Source of the DNA: Sarcocystis neurona
Taxonomy: Eukaryota > Apicomplexa > Conoidasida > Eucoccidiorida > Sarcocystidae
DNA: 64,000 bases
Reading direction: 5' to 3'
Assembly (NCBI GenBank): GCA_000727475.1
Contig: KL647335.1
Span: forward strand, 268,735 to 332,734
The translations under genes and the position numbers were made by a program. Position 1 is the first letter of the stretch. Each line of letters begins with the position of its first letter. The notes beneath the pieces are model-generated. The model did not search any database. It was given only the letters and a program-made list of their open reading frames with translations, and was not told where the DNA came from. Below, in pieces: positions 1 to 10,666 of the stretch.

Positions 1-136
1 GGACGAAGGACAGAAAGAAGGAGGAAGCTACAAAACAGCAAAAATGGAAAACAAAACGAAGCAGAAAGAGGAGAACTACTCAAAAATACAGACACAAGTG
101 TATATCACACCACACACAGACACGCCTATATACACA

Positions 137-250
137 TACACATATATATGCATACATATATACATATATATATACATATATATATGTATATACATCTACT
201 ATATACGTATCTATATATATGTATATATATATATATAGAGAGAGAGAGAC
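137..250. repeat. TATACATA/TA microsatellite
   Basis: Alternating TATATA and TACATA words run into a short GAGAGA tract. This is the first of many similar tracts in the left 16 kb. The open frames it creates encode only Tyr/Ile/His runs and are not genes. Confidence 0.9.
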
Positions 251-424
251 ACATATGCGTATATGTGGAAGGCTGGAGGTTGTTGTTGGTAGTTGTCCAT
301 TTATAAATTAATGGTAACGGTAGACGGGACGGAACAACTTATCGGCTGTGCTGTCGTCTGCCTCGTCTCTGGTGTATTGAAGAGAGAAAAAAGAAAAGAA
401 TCGAAGGCAAGTATCAGCGGCAAC

Positions 425-1420
425 GGCAGCGGCAACGCAGCAGCTGCATGACGTGAAGCCGGGATGTCCACGGATGACGCAGAGAGCCATCTCAACAGAC
501 GAAGCAGTGGCAGCAACAGATGAAAAGGCAGCGGCAGCAGCGCATGAAAAGCGACGGCAGCAGCAGACGAAGAAGCAGCGGCAGCAGCAGATGCAGAAGC
601 AGCCGCCGCAGCAGGTGAGGACGCAGCCGCAGCAGCCCAGGAAGCAGCAGCAGTAGCAGCACGTGAGGAAGCAGCAGCAGCAGCTGAAGCAGCAGTATCT
701 GCACAGCAGCTGACGCAGCAGCAGCAGCACCAGCCGCGGCAACACAGCAGCTGACGCAGCAGCAGCAGCAGCAACACAGCAGCTGAAGCGGCGGCGAAGG
801 CAGCGAGGGCAGTAGCGCCGCACAACAGGAGCAGGAGCAACAGCAGGAGAGGGGCAGAGCTACCGTCGAGACGACTGCAGGAAGCAGCGCTGACAGCAAT
901 AGCAACCATCACAGCAGCAGCAACAAACCTCGCAGCAGCAGCAAAGGCACCGCGGTAGCAGCAAATTATCACCGCAGCAGCTAATCTACCAAAGTAGCAA
1001 CAACAGCAGCAGCAAATCTGCCGTAGCAGCAGCAAACACGAGAGCAGCAGCAAATCTACCACGGCAGCAGCAGACCTACAACAGCAGCAGCAAGTCTATC
1101 ATAGCAGCAGCAAATGTGTCACACCACCAGCCAACATGGGATCCGTAGCAACGATCACATCTGCAGTCAACGGCACCGCAGCAGCACTTGCTAGCAGCAG
1201 CACGAGTGGTGGGGGGCCGCGGCAGACGCAGAACAGGAAGCAGCAGCTCCGCCATCAGGAGCTGGCGTTCCAAAGACGGGACGCCGCAACAGCAACGGCA
1301 GCAGCAGAAGCGCGGCAGAGCAGCACGGGGCAGGCGGGTTCACAGCAGAGATTGGAACAGGCACTGGCAGCAGTCGAGCAGAGCAACAGCAGGCAGCAGC
1401 AGCAGCAGCAGTAGCGCGGG
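425..1420. repeat. AGC/CAG trinucleotide block
   Basis: Interrupted CAG/AGC repeats cover about 1 kb and keep several frames open on both strands, giving Gln/Ala/Ser runs on plus and Leu/Ala/Cys runs on minus. From about 985 to 1115 the repeat takes a longer form: the word AGCAGCAGCAAATCTACC recurs with variation about every 25-30 bases. No start codon context or splice pattern favours one strand. The block may be exon or intron of a gene at the left edge, or intergenic. Confidence 0.85.
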
Positions 1421-1683
1421 AGACACCAGTGCAGAGCAGGGGCACTTGTTCGTGTGTGTATCTGTGTCAGCAACAGAAGTGGAGAGACGTTGGTAGGAGA
1501 TAGCGAGGGAACGGCCTTTTCCTCTGTTCGGCAAGTGCCTTTTTTTCTTTCCATGACGTTGTTAATTTTCCTTACGTGCGATTCATCGCATGCAAGGCTT
1601 CCACTACCTCGAATATAGCTTCGCGAGTATCCTCCAGCAGCTCTCGGGCCTCTCGCTGCTGCTTCTGCAACCCCTCCCGCCAG

Positions 1684-2640
1684 CCCTACAGCAGCAGCAG
1701 AATCGTACGAGCAGCAGCAGGACGCCGTACACAACAGTCCACTACCCGCGTCGACCACGAACAACAGCAGCAGCAGCGCAAGCGCAGCAGCGGCAGAACA
1801 GCAGCAGCAGCAGCGGCGGAACAGCAGCAGCAGCAGCGGCAGAACAGCAGCAGCAGNNNNNNNNNNNNNNNNNNNNNNNNNNNNNNNNNNNNNNNNNNNN
1901 NNNNNNNNNNNNNNNNNNNNNNNNNNNNNNNNNNNNNNNNNNNNNNNNNNNNNNNNNNNNNNNNNNNNNNNNNNNNNNNNNNNNNNNNNNNNNNNNNNNN
2001 NNNNNNNNNNNNNNNNNNNNNNNNNNNNNNNNNNNNNNNNNNNNNNNNNNNNNNNNNNNNNNNNNNNNNNNNNNNNNNNNNNNNNNNNNNNNNNNNNNNN
2101 NNNNNNNNNNNNNNNNNNNNNNNNNNNNNNNNNNNNNNNNNNNNNNNNNNNNNNNNNNNNNNNNNNNNNNNNNNNNNNNNNNNNNNNNNNNNNNNNNNNN
2201 NNNNNNNNNNNNNNNNNNNNNNNNNNNNNNNNNNNNNNNNNNNNNNNNNNNNNNNNNNNNNNNNNNNNNNNNNNNNNNNNNNNNNNNNNNNNNNNNNNNN
2301 NNNNNNNNNNNNNNNNNNNNNNNNNNNNNNNNNNNNNNNNNNNNNNNNNNNNNNNNNNNNNNNNNNNNNNNNNNNNNNNNNNNNNNNNNNNNNNNNNNNN
2401 NNNNNNNNNNNNNNNNNNNNNNNNNNNNNNNNNNNNNNNNNNNNNNNNNNNNNNNNNNNNNNNNNNNNNNNNNNNNNNNNNNNNNNNNNNNNNNNNNNNN
2501 NNNNNNNNNNNNNNNNNNNNNNNNNNNNNNNNNNNNNNNNNNNNNCAGCAGCAGCAGCAGCGCAAGCGCAGCACCCGCAGAACAGCGCCAGCAGCAGGCA
2601 AGCAGCAGCAGCCGCAACAGTACAGCAGCAGCAACCCAAC
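1684..2640. repeat. CAG repeat interrupted by assembly gap
   Basis: Near-perfect CAGCAGCAG units of the form AACAGCAGCAGCAGCGGC lie on both sides of a run of N. The assembly clearly failed inside this repeat, so the true length of the tract is unknown. Open frames that span it here are artefacts of reading N as any codon. Confidence 0.9.
1857..2545. other. assembly gap (689 N)
   Basis: An uninterrupted run of N between two CAG tracts. Whether its length is estimated or measured cannot be told from the sequence. Confidence 1.
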
Positions 2641-2693
2641 AGCAGCACAGAGAAATTATCGCACAGTTGAAATCCTGAAGATATGCACAACTT

Positions 2694-3060
2694 AAAACTC
2701 TCTATATCTCTCTTTACAAATACATATACACACATACACCTAAAAACACATATACAGAGACAGAGACGGACACATGTGTCCATTTTTTATCTGCAGGTGT
2801 GTACAGATGCATGCATATATACACACACGTACATATATATGTATAAAGGGAGAGAGAGAGACAGCAAGGAATTGCTCCACATTAATACATGTATATATAT
2901 GATAGATGAACACGAATGCACGTACATGTAAATATATGTATATATATATATGTATATGTATATAAAGAGAGACAGAGACAGACGGGAATCGCCCGACATT
3001 TTTATATACACATATATATATATATATGTAGTAGAGATATACAATATATCCAAACGCATG
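2694..3060. repeat. TATACATA microsatellite cluster
   Basis: Several TATATG/TACATA tracts alternate with GAGAGACAG spacers. The word AGAGAGACAG follows a TA tract at about 2850 and again at about 2967, so the cluster may be a decayed duplication of a 100-120 base block. No credible coding sequence lies here. Confidence 0.8.
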
Positions 3061-3112
3061 ATTGTTCAAAGGAAAAGATGGGTACATATAGAAAGAACAG
3101 CAACTGTCGTAC

Positions 3113-3356
3113 AGCAAGTCTACGTAGACGTCTGCGGCCGCCTCGTTTCCCTCCATTCTGCTGCTGTTGTTGGTCGCTCTGAGGTGAGGCGTCTCCCTCT
3201 CCTTCTTTGTCGTCTTCTTCTTCCTCTTCTTCTGCTGCAGCCTGTTCTTCTTCCTGCTGCAGCTGCTGCAGGCGATCCTTCAGCTGCCGCTCCTCTTCGT
3301 ATAGGTCGTCTCGCTGCTTCACCAGCGCTTCATAACGCCGGTGCTGCTCGGCTGTT
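3113..3356 (-). CDS. candidate exon, charged coiled-coil segment
   Basis: A minus-strand open segment follows a good acceptor (GTTGCTGCTGCAG, ending at 3357). It begins with AEQHRRYEALVKQRDD, continues with a Lys/Glu/Gln heptad-like stretch, an acidic EEEEEEDD run, then Gln and Arg-rich sequence. Composition changes sharply from the AGC-derived low complexity just upstream, which argues for a real exon. It may be a late exon of the minus-strand gene at 13.2-4.9 kb. The open frame enters this exon at a third codon position, so it does not follow directly from the previous donor unless another donor or exon is used. The 3' border is uncertain, with GT sites near 3129 and 3110. Confidence 0.45.
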
Positions 3357-3479
3357 CTGCAGCAGCAACACCACCCACGAGACAGGAGCAGCAACAGCAG
3401 ACCTCCTGTGCGGCAGTCGCCGAAGAAGAAGAGCGGCACCAGCGCAACAAACAAATGGCAACAGCAGCAACCTGCAGAA

Positions 3480-3715
3480 GCGGAAGCGGGAGGCGCAACA
3501 GCAGCAGCAGGAGGTGCAACAGCAGCAGCAAGAGGCACACCAGCCGCAGCAGGAGGCGCAACAGCAGCAGGACGCACACGCAGCGGCACCATGCGGAGGG
3601 CGTAGCAGCATGAGGCGCAGCAGCAGAAGAAGGCGCAACAGCAGCAGGAGGCACAACAGCAGCAGCGGGAGGCGCAACAGCAGCAGCAGGCACAGCAGCA
3701 GCAGAGAGAGTGAGC
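3480..3715. repeat. minisatellite GAGGCGCAACAGCAGCAG
   Basis: A roughly 20-30 base unit, GAGGCGCAACAGCAGCAG with variants such as GAGGTGCAACAGC and GAGGCACACCAGCC, repeats about eight times. Some plus-strand frames read EAQQQQQ-like units. It is a longer-period derivative of the AGC repeat, probably intronic to the minus-strand gene. Confidence 0.75.
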
Positions 3716-3849
3716 AGAGGACGGGGACAGTGTCGACAGCGACAAGCGCCGCACAAGCGGCAACAGGCAGCAGGTGTCGCAGCACCCACTCGTAGCCCGT
3801 GAGCTGCGGTAACTGACTTTCTGCGGTGTCTGTACACCCCAGAAGCGTG

Positions 3850-4245
3850 TGGATTCTCGCTTATCTGTGAACAACCTCAAGCGAATGTACGCGCGCTGCG
3901 TGGAGGACAAAATTGTCCACTTCTCTCTGCCGCAGCAGAAGAACAACTCCGCCAGAACACCTTTTTCTCTGAAATTCCTTTCCACATATATTCGGGTGTA
4001 CGTACACCTCATGCGTCGCGTGAAGCCGCACATCTTACATTTCACCGCTCTACACGTAAAGAGGTCGGTAGACAGGAGTTTCTTGTCTACAAGACAAGAT
4101 ATAGACATGCAGAGAAAACAGCTGCTTCCCTCCGTCCTCCCCTTGTATCCCCTCGCAGCATCGGCTTCTTCTTCTTCGCTGTGCGGCACGTGCTCCCGCA
4201 TGCGACGCCTACGTGACTGTTTCTTTTGACAAATATTTCGTAAAT
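3850..4245 (-). other. minus-strand open stretch with two exon-like pieces
   Basis: One minus frame stays open through about 1.28 kb (4282-3002) without relying only on repeats. Two pieces look exon-like. One is near 4228-4110, after the acceptor-like AAAAGAAACAG, with an SEEEEADAARGYK core. The other is near 3965-3845, with REKWTILSSTQRAYIRLRLF and a GTACAG just after TRFWG. Phases do not join cleanly to the neighbouring exons, so I do not assign them. Confidence 0.3.
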
Positions 4246-4394
4246 CAAACCAGCACATGTACTCGAGTCCAAGCGCATGCACGAGTCTATACGCAGATAG
4301 AAAAAGAGTGAGACACCTATAAAGAAAGGGGGTAAAAACAGATGGACAGACAAACAGACTAGCAGAGAGACAGAGTGGACCTCACCTACATAGA

Positions 4395-4498
4395 AAGAGA
4401 CATACAGATATGCGCGTATATACATGTATACATATATATACAGAGAGATGTGGCAATACATAAAACACATACACATATATATACATATATAGAGACAG

Positions 4499-4529
<31 letters not shown>

Positions 4530-4710
4530 TATATATATATATATATATATGTAGACATATATACATATATATACAGAGAAAGACGGAGAAAAAGACGCGT
4601 ACAATTACATGTATAGCTATACGCATATACATATATATAGAAATAAATATAGGCACACGCGTGTATACATATATATATATATATATATAGATATATAGAT
4701 ATATAGCACA
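4395..4710. repeat. TA-rich microsatellite cluster
   Basis: Long TATATATA and GAGAGATATATA runs, separated by a short unique piece near 4570-4620. Open frames here encode only Tyr/Ile/Leu/Ser. Confidence 0.85.
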
Positions 4711-4885
4711 ATGGGGGGAGTCCGTCTCACATGTATTGGTAGATTATCTGCCAATTTATGAATGGAGGTCTTGACACACATATACATATATACATATATG
4801 TATATATATGCGCGAACAGAGAGAGACATGCCCTCGCTTTTTTCAACCTTTGTAGATACGCACATATTAGAAGGCAGCCAGATAC

Positions 4886-5099
4886 CTGACGCATGCGTGC
4901 CCGGCGAGCCACTCTTCTGCAGCAGACACAAGCACCTGGCTCCTCTTCCTAACACCTTCTGTTTATTAACATACAACGTCGAGAACAGTTGCCACAGACA
5001 CACCCACCTGCCTCCTCTCTCGATAATATCTTGTTTATCAATATAAAGTTTCGTAAAAAGTTGCCAGAGACGTGGGCAGCACAGCGCCTTCTTCACCTC
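4886..5099 (-). CDS. exon 4 of minus-strand gene, 24-residue duplication
   Basis: The exon follows a strong acceptor (TTGCAATTCTTCCGCAG) and opens in phase 0 with EVKKALCCPR, matching the phase-0 donor of the 7431-7141 exon. It then carries two tandem 24-residue units, LWQLFTKLYIDKQ... and LWQLFSTLYVNKQ..., each ending in an R-G-x-R-x-x-C pattern. The two 72-base copies differ at several silent positions (CTC/CTG, CTT/CTG, TTT/TTC, CTT/TTG, CAA/CAG), which points to selection on the minus-strand protein. A donor CAG|GTATCT at 4885 would end it in phase 1. A second donor, GTGCGT, near 4870 would end it in phase 2. The product is unrecognised. Confidence 0.55.
4926..5069 (-). repeat. tandem 72-base in-frame duplication
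   Basis: Copies at 5069-4998 and 4997-4926 both start with a Leu-Trp-Gln-Leu-Phe codon run. The period is a multiple of three and the minus frame is intact across both copies; the plus frames are interrupted. Confidence 0.7.
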
Positions 5100-5109
5100 C
5101 TGCGGAAGA

Positions 5110-5300
5110 ATTGCAACAACAGCAGCAATAGCAGCAACAGCAGCAACTAAAGCAGCGCGCGCAGCCCCTTGAGAAAGCCACGGCAACGGCCGCAGCAACG
5201 CGACAGCAGCGTCTGCTGTCCAGGAGCAGCAGCAGCACCACCAAAAACAGCGGCAGCGGCAGCAAGTCAGCAGCAGCGACAACAGCAACCGCAGCAGCCA
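5110..5300. repeat. AGC/CAG block
   Basis: CAGCAG units with interruptions lie directly upstream (on the minus strand) of the acceptor at 5100, so this is most likely intron sequence of the minus-strand gene. Confidence 0.75.
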
Positions 5301-5673
5301 CAGCATACGTATACATATATGTATGCATATATACACGTATAGACGGAAGCAGAGAAGCATTCCTCTACACATGTACAGAAACGTAAACCACACACGCGAA
5401 ACGCATGCGCGAGGAATCGACACGTCCAACAGCACTTCTACTCGTATGTCTGTGGAGGGTCGGAACACCCCGCCTCAGCGTATCTCCACGTACAGAGAGA
5501 GAGACACATACGCATGTAGAGAGAGAAATAGGAAGCCATTGATATATAGACATATATACACAGATATACATGAATATACATACACAGATAGAGAGAAATA
5601 GGAAGATGTTGATATATAGGCACGGAGAGAGAGAAACGGGAAGATGTTGATGTATACACATATACACACAGAT

Positions 5674-5704
<31 letters not shown>

Positions 5705-5815
5705 GGTGTAAGCGCGTGTATATACGCAGATGCGCTACACACAGGAAACAGCCAGATACAGAAGAACAGAAACATGTTGTGCATGACAAGTCTGGGCCAC
5801 TTCAGAAAGATACAC

Positions 5816-5853
<38 letters not shown>

Positions 5854-7010
5854 TTTGAGTATATATATGGAAGATTTACATGCATAAATACATATCTTTC
5901 TACGCAGTATACATACATATATATATATATATATAAATAGTCCGTACGCCAAGAAGCATAATGTGTTCGTAGGCACGCACTACCGTCCAGTCGCGAGGGA
6001 AGTGTATGCCCGTGAGTCGACACTGGTTGAGGCTATGATATGTGTATACATATATATATATATATAAATATATATATAAATAGGTGTGCGATCGGCCAGT
6101 CACGTGCCAAGTGTCCACGCTGGTCTACCTCTGTATTTCTACACAATTATACATATACATATATATATGTCGATGTAACGTATATGTTGTAAAGAAAACT
6201 ACACAGCCTTCCATACAAATGTATATATATATATATACGTATAAAGCATAGCACGAGCATGTGTTAGAGATGGATAGATAGCTATATATATATATATATA
6301 TATATGTATAGGGAAGGAACCTGCGTAGAGGATACGGTCATAGACGGATGAATACAGACGCATATTGTCTGCGGGTCAAGTCTAAGCCATTTAAGAAATA
6401 TATTTACGTATATATACATAACTGTGCGAGGAAGGCTAAAGAGTATAAATATGTATACACCCCACGCGAAGAAGGCTGGACAGTATACATATATACACAT
6501 ATACATCTTAGGCGAAGGAGGCTAGAGAGTGTATGTATATGTATATATACCTTATGCGAAGTAGCATAGAGATCCATAAGTATTCCTCTCGTGTGGCATT
6601 CCACTCACACAGAGATAATGTATTATACTAGTACTTTATAGGTAGCTGTCCTAACATTGCATATTATACGTATATAAGAAATGCCCCATATATATACGTA
6701 CGTGAGTATTATAGAGGAAATTCATCAATATATATATATATATGTACATACAGAGAGAGAAACGTCACAACATATATACATATATGAAGAATGCGTGGTA
6801 TGTGTACACGTGGGAATTATTGATACCACATATACACTTATATATGAATGTATTAGCACTGTGTATCAGATATACGGAGATAGAAAATGCGTACTATATA
6901 TATGTGTGTATGTAAAACTTATTTACGTATATATATAGAGAGAGAGAGAGAGAGTACACCTTACAGATGTATGTATATATATATATATGAACATGTGGAC
7001 CAAATAGAAA
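5300..7010. repeat. microsatellites with short degenerate tandem repeats
   Basis: TATATA tracts recur about every 100-150 bases. Between them sit short local repeats. The word GAGAGAAATAGGAAG(A/C)(T/C) followed by GTTGATATATA occurs three times at 5520-5650. A roughly 50-60 base unit with CGAAGAAGGCTGGACAGTATA-like words occurs three or four times at 6425-6560. CCAGTCGCGAGGGAAGTGT near 5987 resembles CCAGTCACGTGCCAAGTGT near 6097. No gene is supported; the stretch fits a long intron of the minus-strand gene. Confidence 0.7.
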
Positions 7011-7140
7011 GGGAGGTGTCTGCAGCAGCATGCTGCTGTTGCCTGTGGGAGAGAGAGATACGGAGGAAGGAAAAAATAAATTTAAGTAGGCGAATGCATG
7101 CATATGTGTACGTGTGTGTGTGTGTGAGGGACGGATCTAC

Positions 7141-7431
7141 CTGCATGCCTTTGTAGTATTTGATGAAGATGTGGCTTCTTTTCCTGCGTTCTTCCTGCAC
7201 GTAAGAGTCACGCAACAGCATCTCCTCCTCTTTGATCTGCTGCTGAAGACGTTGCAAATTCTCGGGTAATTCCACCACCGCCCCTCTTCCTCGTCGACCT
7301 TTCTTCTTTTCCTGCTGCTGCTGCTGCTCGATGTGAACGGCAAGCAACGCCTGCAGCTGCTGCTTCTTCCGAGACACGTCCACCTCCACGGCGTGCTTCT
7401 TGTCCAGCTGCTTCGCAAACTTCCGCCAGTA
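7141..7431 (-). CDS. exon 3 of minus-strand gene
   Basis: The acceptor is a pyrimidine-rich tract ending TCTTTCGTTCGCAG at 7432; the donor is CAG|GTAGAT at 7140. The 291 bases give 97 codons in phase 0 at both ends, starting YWRKFAKQLDKKHAVEVDV. A Gln-rich, Lys/Arg-rich segment follows, then LPENLQRLQQQIKEEEML, and the exon ends with a basic stretch and IFIKYYKGMQ. The composition suggests alpha-helix or coiled coil with a basic, possibly nuclear or nucleic-acid-contacting character. I do not recognise the family. The frame is unambiguous and is not produced by repeats, apart from one Gln5 run. Confidence 0.7.
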
Positions 7432-8069
7432 CTGCGAACGAAAGAGATAAGGCAGGACGGATAAAATTCAACCTACGTAGGGCGAGACAGGAAAACGTCG
7501 AAGGGGAAAAGCCGTGGTGCTCTGAAAAAGAAGGCCGAGGGAAGGGCGAAGGCAGGGCGGGGGCGGGGGGCAGCTGCTCTTGTCAACGTGCAGTCGGCTT
7601 GTAACTGCTGCTGCTCCTGCTAAGGCGCAGCGGGTGGTTCCTGCCTTCCTTTGCGCAGTGCCTCTCTCAGATTCTTGCTCAAAACGGTGCGCTTGCTGTT
7701 GCCTTGCAAGTGAGAGATTCGTTCGGTTGCTGCTGCTGGTGTTGCTGCTTTACACACGTGCTGCTGCTGTTGCTGCTCTTGCAGTGACGGAAGACAGGGA
7801 GGGCAGTAGCCTGCGCTGCGGACGCGCTGTGTGCCACTGCTCTCTGTGCGGAGGCACGAAGGAGCGTTTTGCCACTACAGATACGTATATGGCCCGTGCT
7901 GCTGCTGCTAATGTTGCTGCTTTTTCTCCGGAAAGTTTTGCCACTGCTTCTGCTGCTGTATCTGCTGCTGCTCGGCTAGTGCAAGGACGGAGTGCGTCTC
8001 TGCAGCACGCTTGCACATTCTTCTCCTTCTTGCTGCTGCTGCTTCTTCTCCTTCCCTCTCGAAACGTAC

Positions 8070-8246
8070 CTGGATCCATTCCGCAGGAGGAGGAGAACAG
8101 AGGAAGGAGAGGCAGCGCAGCAGCTGAACGAGAAGTTCCTGCTGCTGCTGAATCTGCTGTGGGTTTTCTGACGCTTCAACGGCGTCGTAGCGGGTCGCCA
8201 GAGAAAGCCAGAGAGGCGGAAGCTTTGTGTGCATCAGGCGGTAGTT
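8070..8246 (-). CDS. exon 2 of minus-strand gene
   Basis: The acceptor TTTTCCTCTCTCCCGTAG ends at 8247 and the donor CAG|GTACGT begins at 8069. The 177 bases encode exactly 59 residues in phase 0. The segment begins NYRLMHTKLPPLWLSLATRY and ends FLCSPPPAEWIQ. Regularly spaced Leu and Trp residues suggest helical-repeat packing, and a short QQIQQQQ run shows AGC expansion inside a helix-rich domain. The splice borders and phases fit exons 1 and 3 on either side. A helical-repeat organellar RNA-binding protein would be one possible class, but this is only a guess from the Leu pattern. Confidence 0.7.
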
Positions 8247-8282
8247 CTACGGGAGAGAGGAAAACAGCAAACGGCAACAGCA

Positions 8283-8690
8283 GCAACAGCAGCAGCTCAT
8301 GCAGCACAGACGTGGCAGGAAGAGCAGCACCAGCAGCAGCAGCAGCAAGAAGCCACGAGAACCAGAACCGGCAGAAGCAGAAACAGCAGCCGAAGGAGGA
8401 GAGGCAAAATTAGGGGAAGCACATGGGAAGGAGAATCCGGTCAAGCAGAAGCAGCAAGACAAGAAAACGCGGCAGCAGAAGCAAAAGCAGCAGCAGGAGC
8501 TCAAGTAGCAGGGGAAGCAGAAGCAGGAGGAAAAGCGGAAGCAGCGGGACACGCAGTGGCAGCAGGAAAAGCAGAGGCAATAGGAGAAGCCGAAGCAGCA
8601 GGAGATGCCGACGCACCAGCAGAAGCAGAGGCAGCAGGAGAAGCAGCGGCAATAGCAGAGGCAGCGCGCGCAGGCAGACAGCAAATGACC
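8283..8690. repeat. AGC-derived repeats, 18-30 base units
   Basis: CAG runs near 8283-8350 pass into units such as GGAGAAGCAGAAGCAGCA. The plus frame reads AGEAEAAGKAEA-like hexapeptides for roughly 80 codons between about 8440 and 8690. This lies inside the inferred 10666-8247 intron of the minus-strand gene. A plus-strand repeat protein cannot be excluded, but no start, splice or flanking unique coding sequence supports one. Confidence 0.6.
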
Positions 8691-8779
8691 ACACGGGATT
8701 CACCATCAAAGCGCGCTGCAGGGAGAGCAGTGCAACGTCCGCAGCACCCTGCGTCGCTCCATCTCCACCCACGCAGCCT

Positions 8780-9130
8780 GACACATACATAGATATATAC
8801 GTATATATCGATATATACGTATCCACAGATGTATTCATAGGCAAATGTATATATAGAGAGAGACATCTACGTATACACAGACGTAGGGAAATACATCACT
8901 ATATTTGTACATGTAAGACGATACAGAGAATTGTCGGTAGGTCCATATGTGGAGTGATACATAGATGCATGCATATATACACATATATAATATATAATAT
9001 ACACATATACGCACAAGTAGGGAGACAGACGTCTATAGAGAAACGTATCTACATACACACGGATTATACGTACACAAACAGACAGGTTGACGAGGAGATA
9101 AATATATATATATATATGTGTAGAGAGGCG
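8780..9130. repeat. TA-rich microsatellite cluster
   Basis: GATATATACGTATATATCGATATATACG and similar alternating tracts, with unique spacers. No coding potential beyond Tyr/Ile runs. Confidence 0.75.
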
Positions 9131-9679
9131 TGTACGTATCAAGACCGATAGGGAGAGGGAGAGGTGGACAAATGGGTAGTATATGTAGAGATCTACCGAG
9201 ACACAGACATATGTACAAGATGAACGGACAGATAGACGTAGAGGTGAATTCGTAGAGACAGACACATGCAAAGGTACTGCAGCACAAATATATGTATACA
9301 GCTGCCATTTTCCGCAGCTCCCCACATACGTGTATGTACCTCTGCGTATGTGAAGAGACAGACACGTCTGGCTGCCTCACGAGCAGACACACACACACCC
9401 ACACATACAGATGCATGCGTCCGGCGTGCGCAGGGCCTCGTGTTCACATACCTGTGATGCTGCTGCCAACGTCTAATATATACATATCTATGGGATTGTC
9501 AAGGTGGACAGAGCGACCGGTGTGTACAGATGTGTATGTACACATCGATATCTACGTAGACTGCGCAGGGAGCCAGATGAAGACGCATGCAGAGATAGAT
9601 ACATATACGTAGACCTATAGAGGAGAATACGTATGCCGATGTACACGGAGAGAAGCAGATCGATAGACAGACAGCTGTG

Positions 9680-9740
9680 TTTGTGTTTGTGTGTGTGTGT
9701 GTGTGTGTGTGCACATACATATATATACATATATAGAGAG
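9680..9740. repeat. GT dinucleotide microsatellite
   Basis: TGTGTTTGTG followed by about 13 GT units, then a TACATATATA tract. It differs from the AGC and TA classes that dominate the region. Confidence 0.85.
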
Positions 9741-9759
9741 ATTCACTTATATACACTTG

Positions 9760-10090
9760 TGTATGGAGAGAGGGAGAGAAGAAAAAGACAGAAGCGCACA
9801 GACTTCAGATGGTGGGCAGACAGGAACAGACTGGTGGAGAGACAGAGAGGACAGAGACAGGGAGACACCGACGCAGGAGCAGCAACCACCGAGAGTCGGT
9901 AACTAACAAAGAGATGAGTAACACATCTCAGCCCGTGTGTCTCCCGCTTCTTCATATATGCGACTCTGCAGATACGCGGAGAGACAGGACGAGACAGAGG
10001 CAGAGGGAGACACAGGAAGAGAGGGAAACGCACGCGCAAACACTACAGCAAAGAGACAGGATGACAGCGAAAGAGAGACAGACGGGCATA
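9760..10090. other. purine-rich GA/CAGAGA tract
   Basis: The plus strand is dominated by GAGAGAC, AGACAG and GGAGAGA words for about 300 bases, so one strand is nearly all purine in places. Open frames on both strands reflect composition (Arg/Glu/Thr on plus, Ser/Leu on minus). It is intronic in the inferred minus-strand gene. Confidence 0.55.
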
Positions 10091-10666
10091 AAATATAGAC
10101 CGGGAGATCTTCCCTTCAATATTAGACTCGGCCTCCGATCTTCTGCGAAGCGACAGCCCTGCCTCATGCGTAGGTACGTACAGGAACATATAGCGTCTCA
10201 ACACAGACGTACACATATGTATAGAGTAGAAGATGTATATACATGCAGGACTGTTAGCGGCTAGAAGATGAGTATAATACATGGGTGTGTGGGCATCCGG
10301 TACGCAACTACCTCTTCAGTTCTGTGGATCTACCGTCAAGCGATACGCACGCCCGTATACGTCTGCATGCAGCAATACAAATATGTCCACATACACACAG
10401 AAACTTCTCTCCACAACAGACACATTTACAGACGAGCACTGTTTCACAGTTCCCCACTTACATAGGTGTGTTCCTACGGATATTCGTAGATAAACACACC
10501 CCTGGCTACCTGCTGAAGAGGCACACACAGACACATGCACGCATGCGTCAGGGGTGCATATACGCTTCTGCTTGCAGAGGCGTGGGGCCACACAAGTCCG
10601 CATGCATGTCTGCGTCTCTGTGTCTCCGAGGAGACGCGCGCGCGGAGGACTTTTTTGTCAACGTAC

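Noticed and set aside
44..238. ATG frame of 64 codons at the left edge
   Set aside because: It encodes Tyr/Ile/Thr from a TATACATA microsatellite.
301..1062. Minus-strand 253-codon frame and overlapping plus frames
   Set aside because: They are products of AGC repeats, which open several frames at once. The residues are Leu/Ala/Cys or Gln/Ser runs with no unique sequence.
1255..2783. Long frames of 290-460 codons around 1.3-2.8 kb
   Set aside because: Their length comes from 689 N bases read as unknown residues.
7580..8413. 277-codon plus-strand frame
   Set aside because: It is antisense to the 8246-8070 exon, which has good splice borders and phase agreement. The plus frame is kept open mainly by CTG/CAG repeats.
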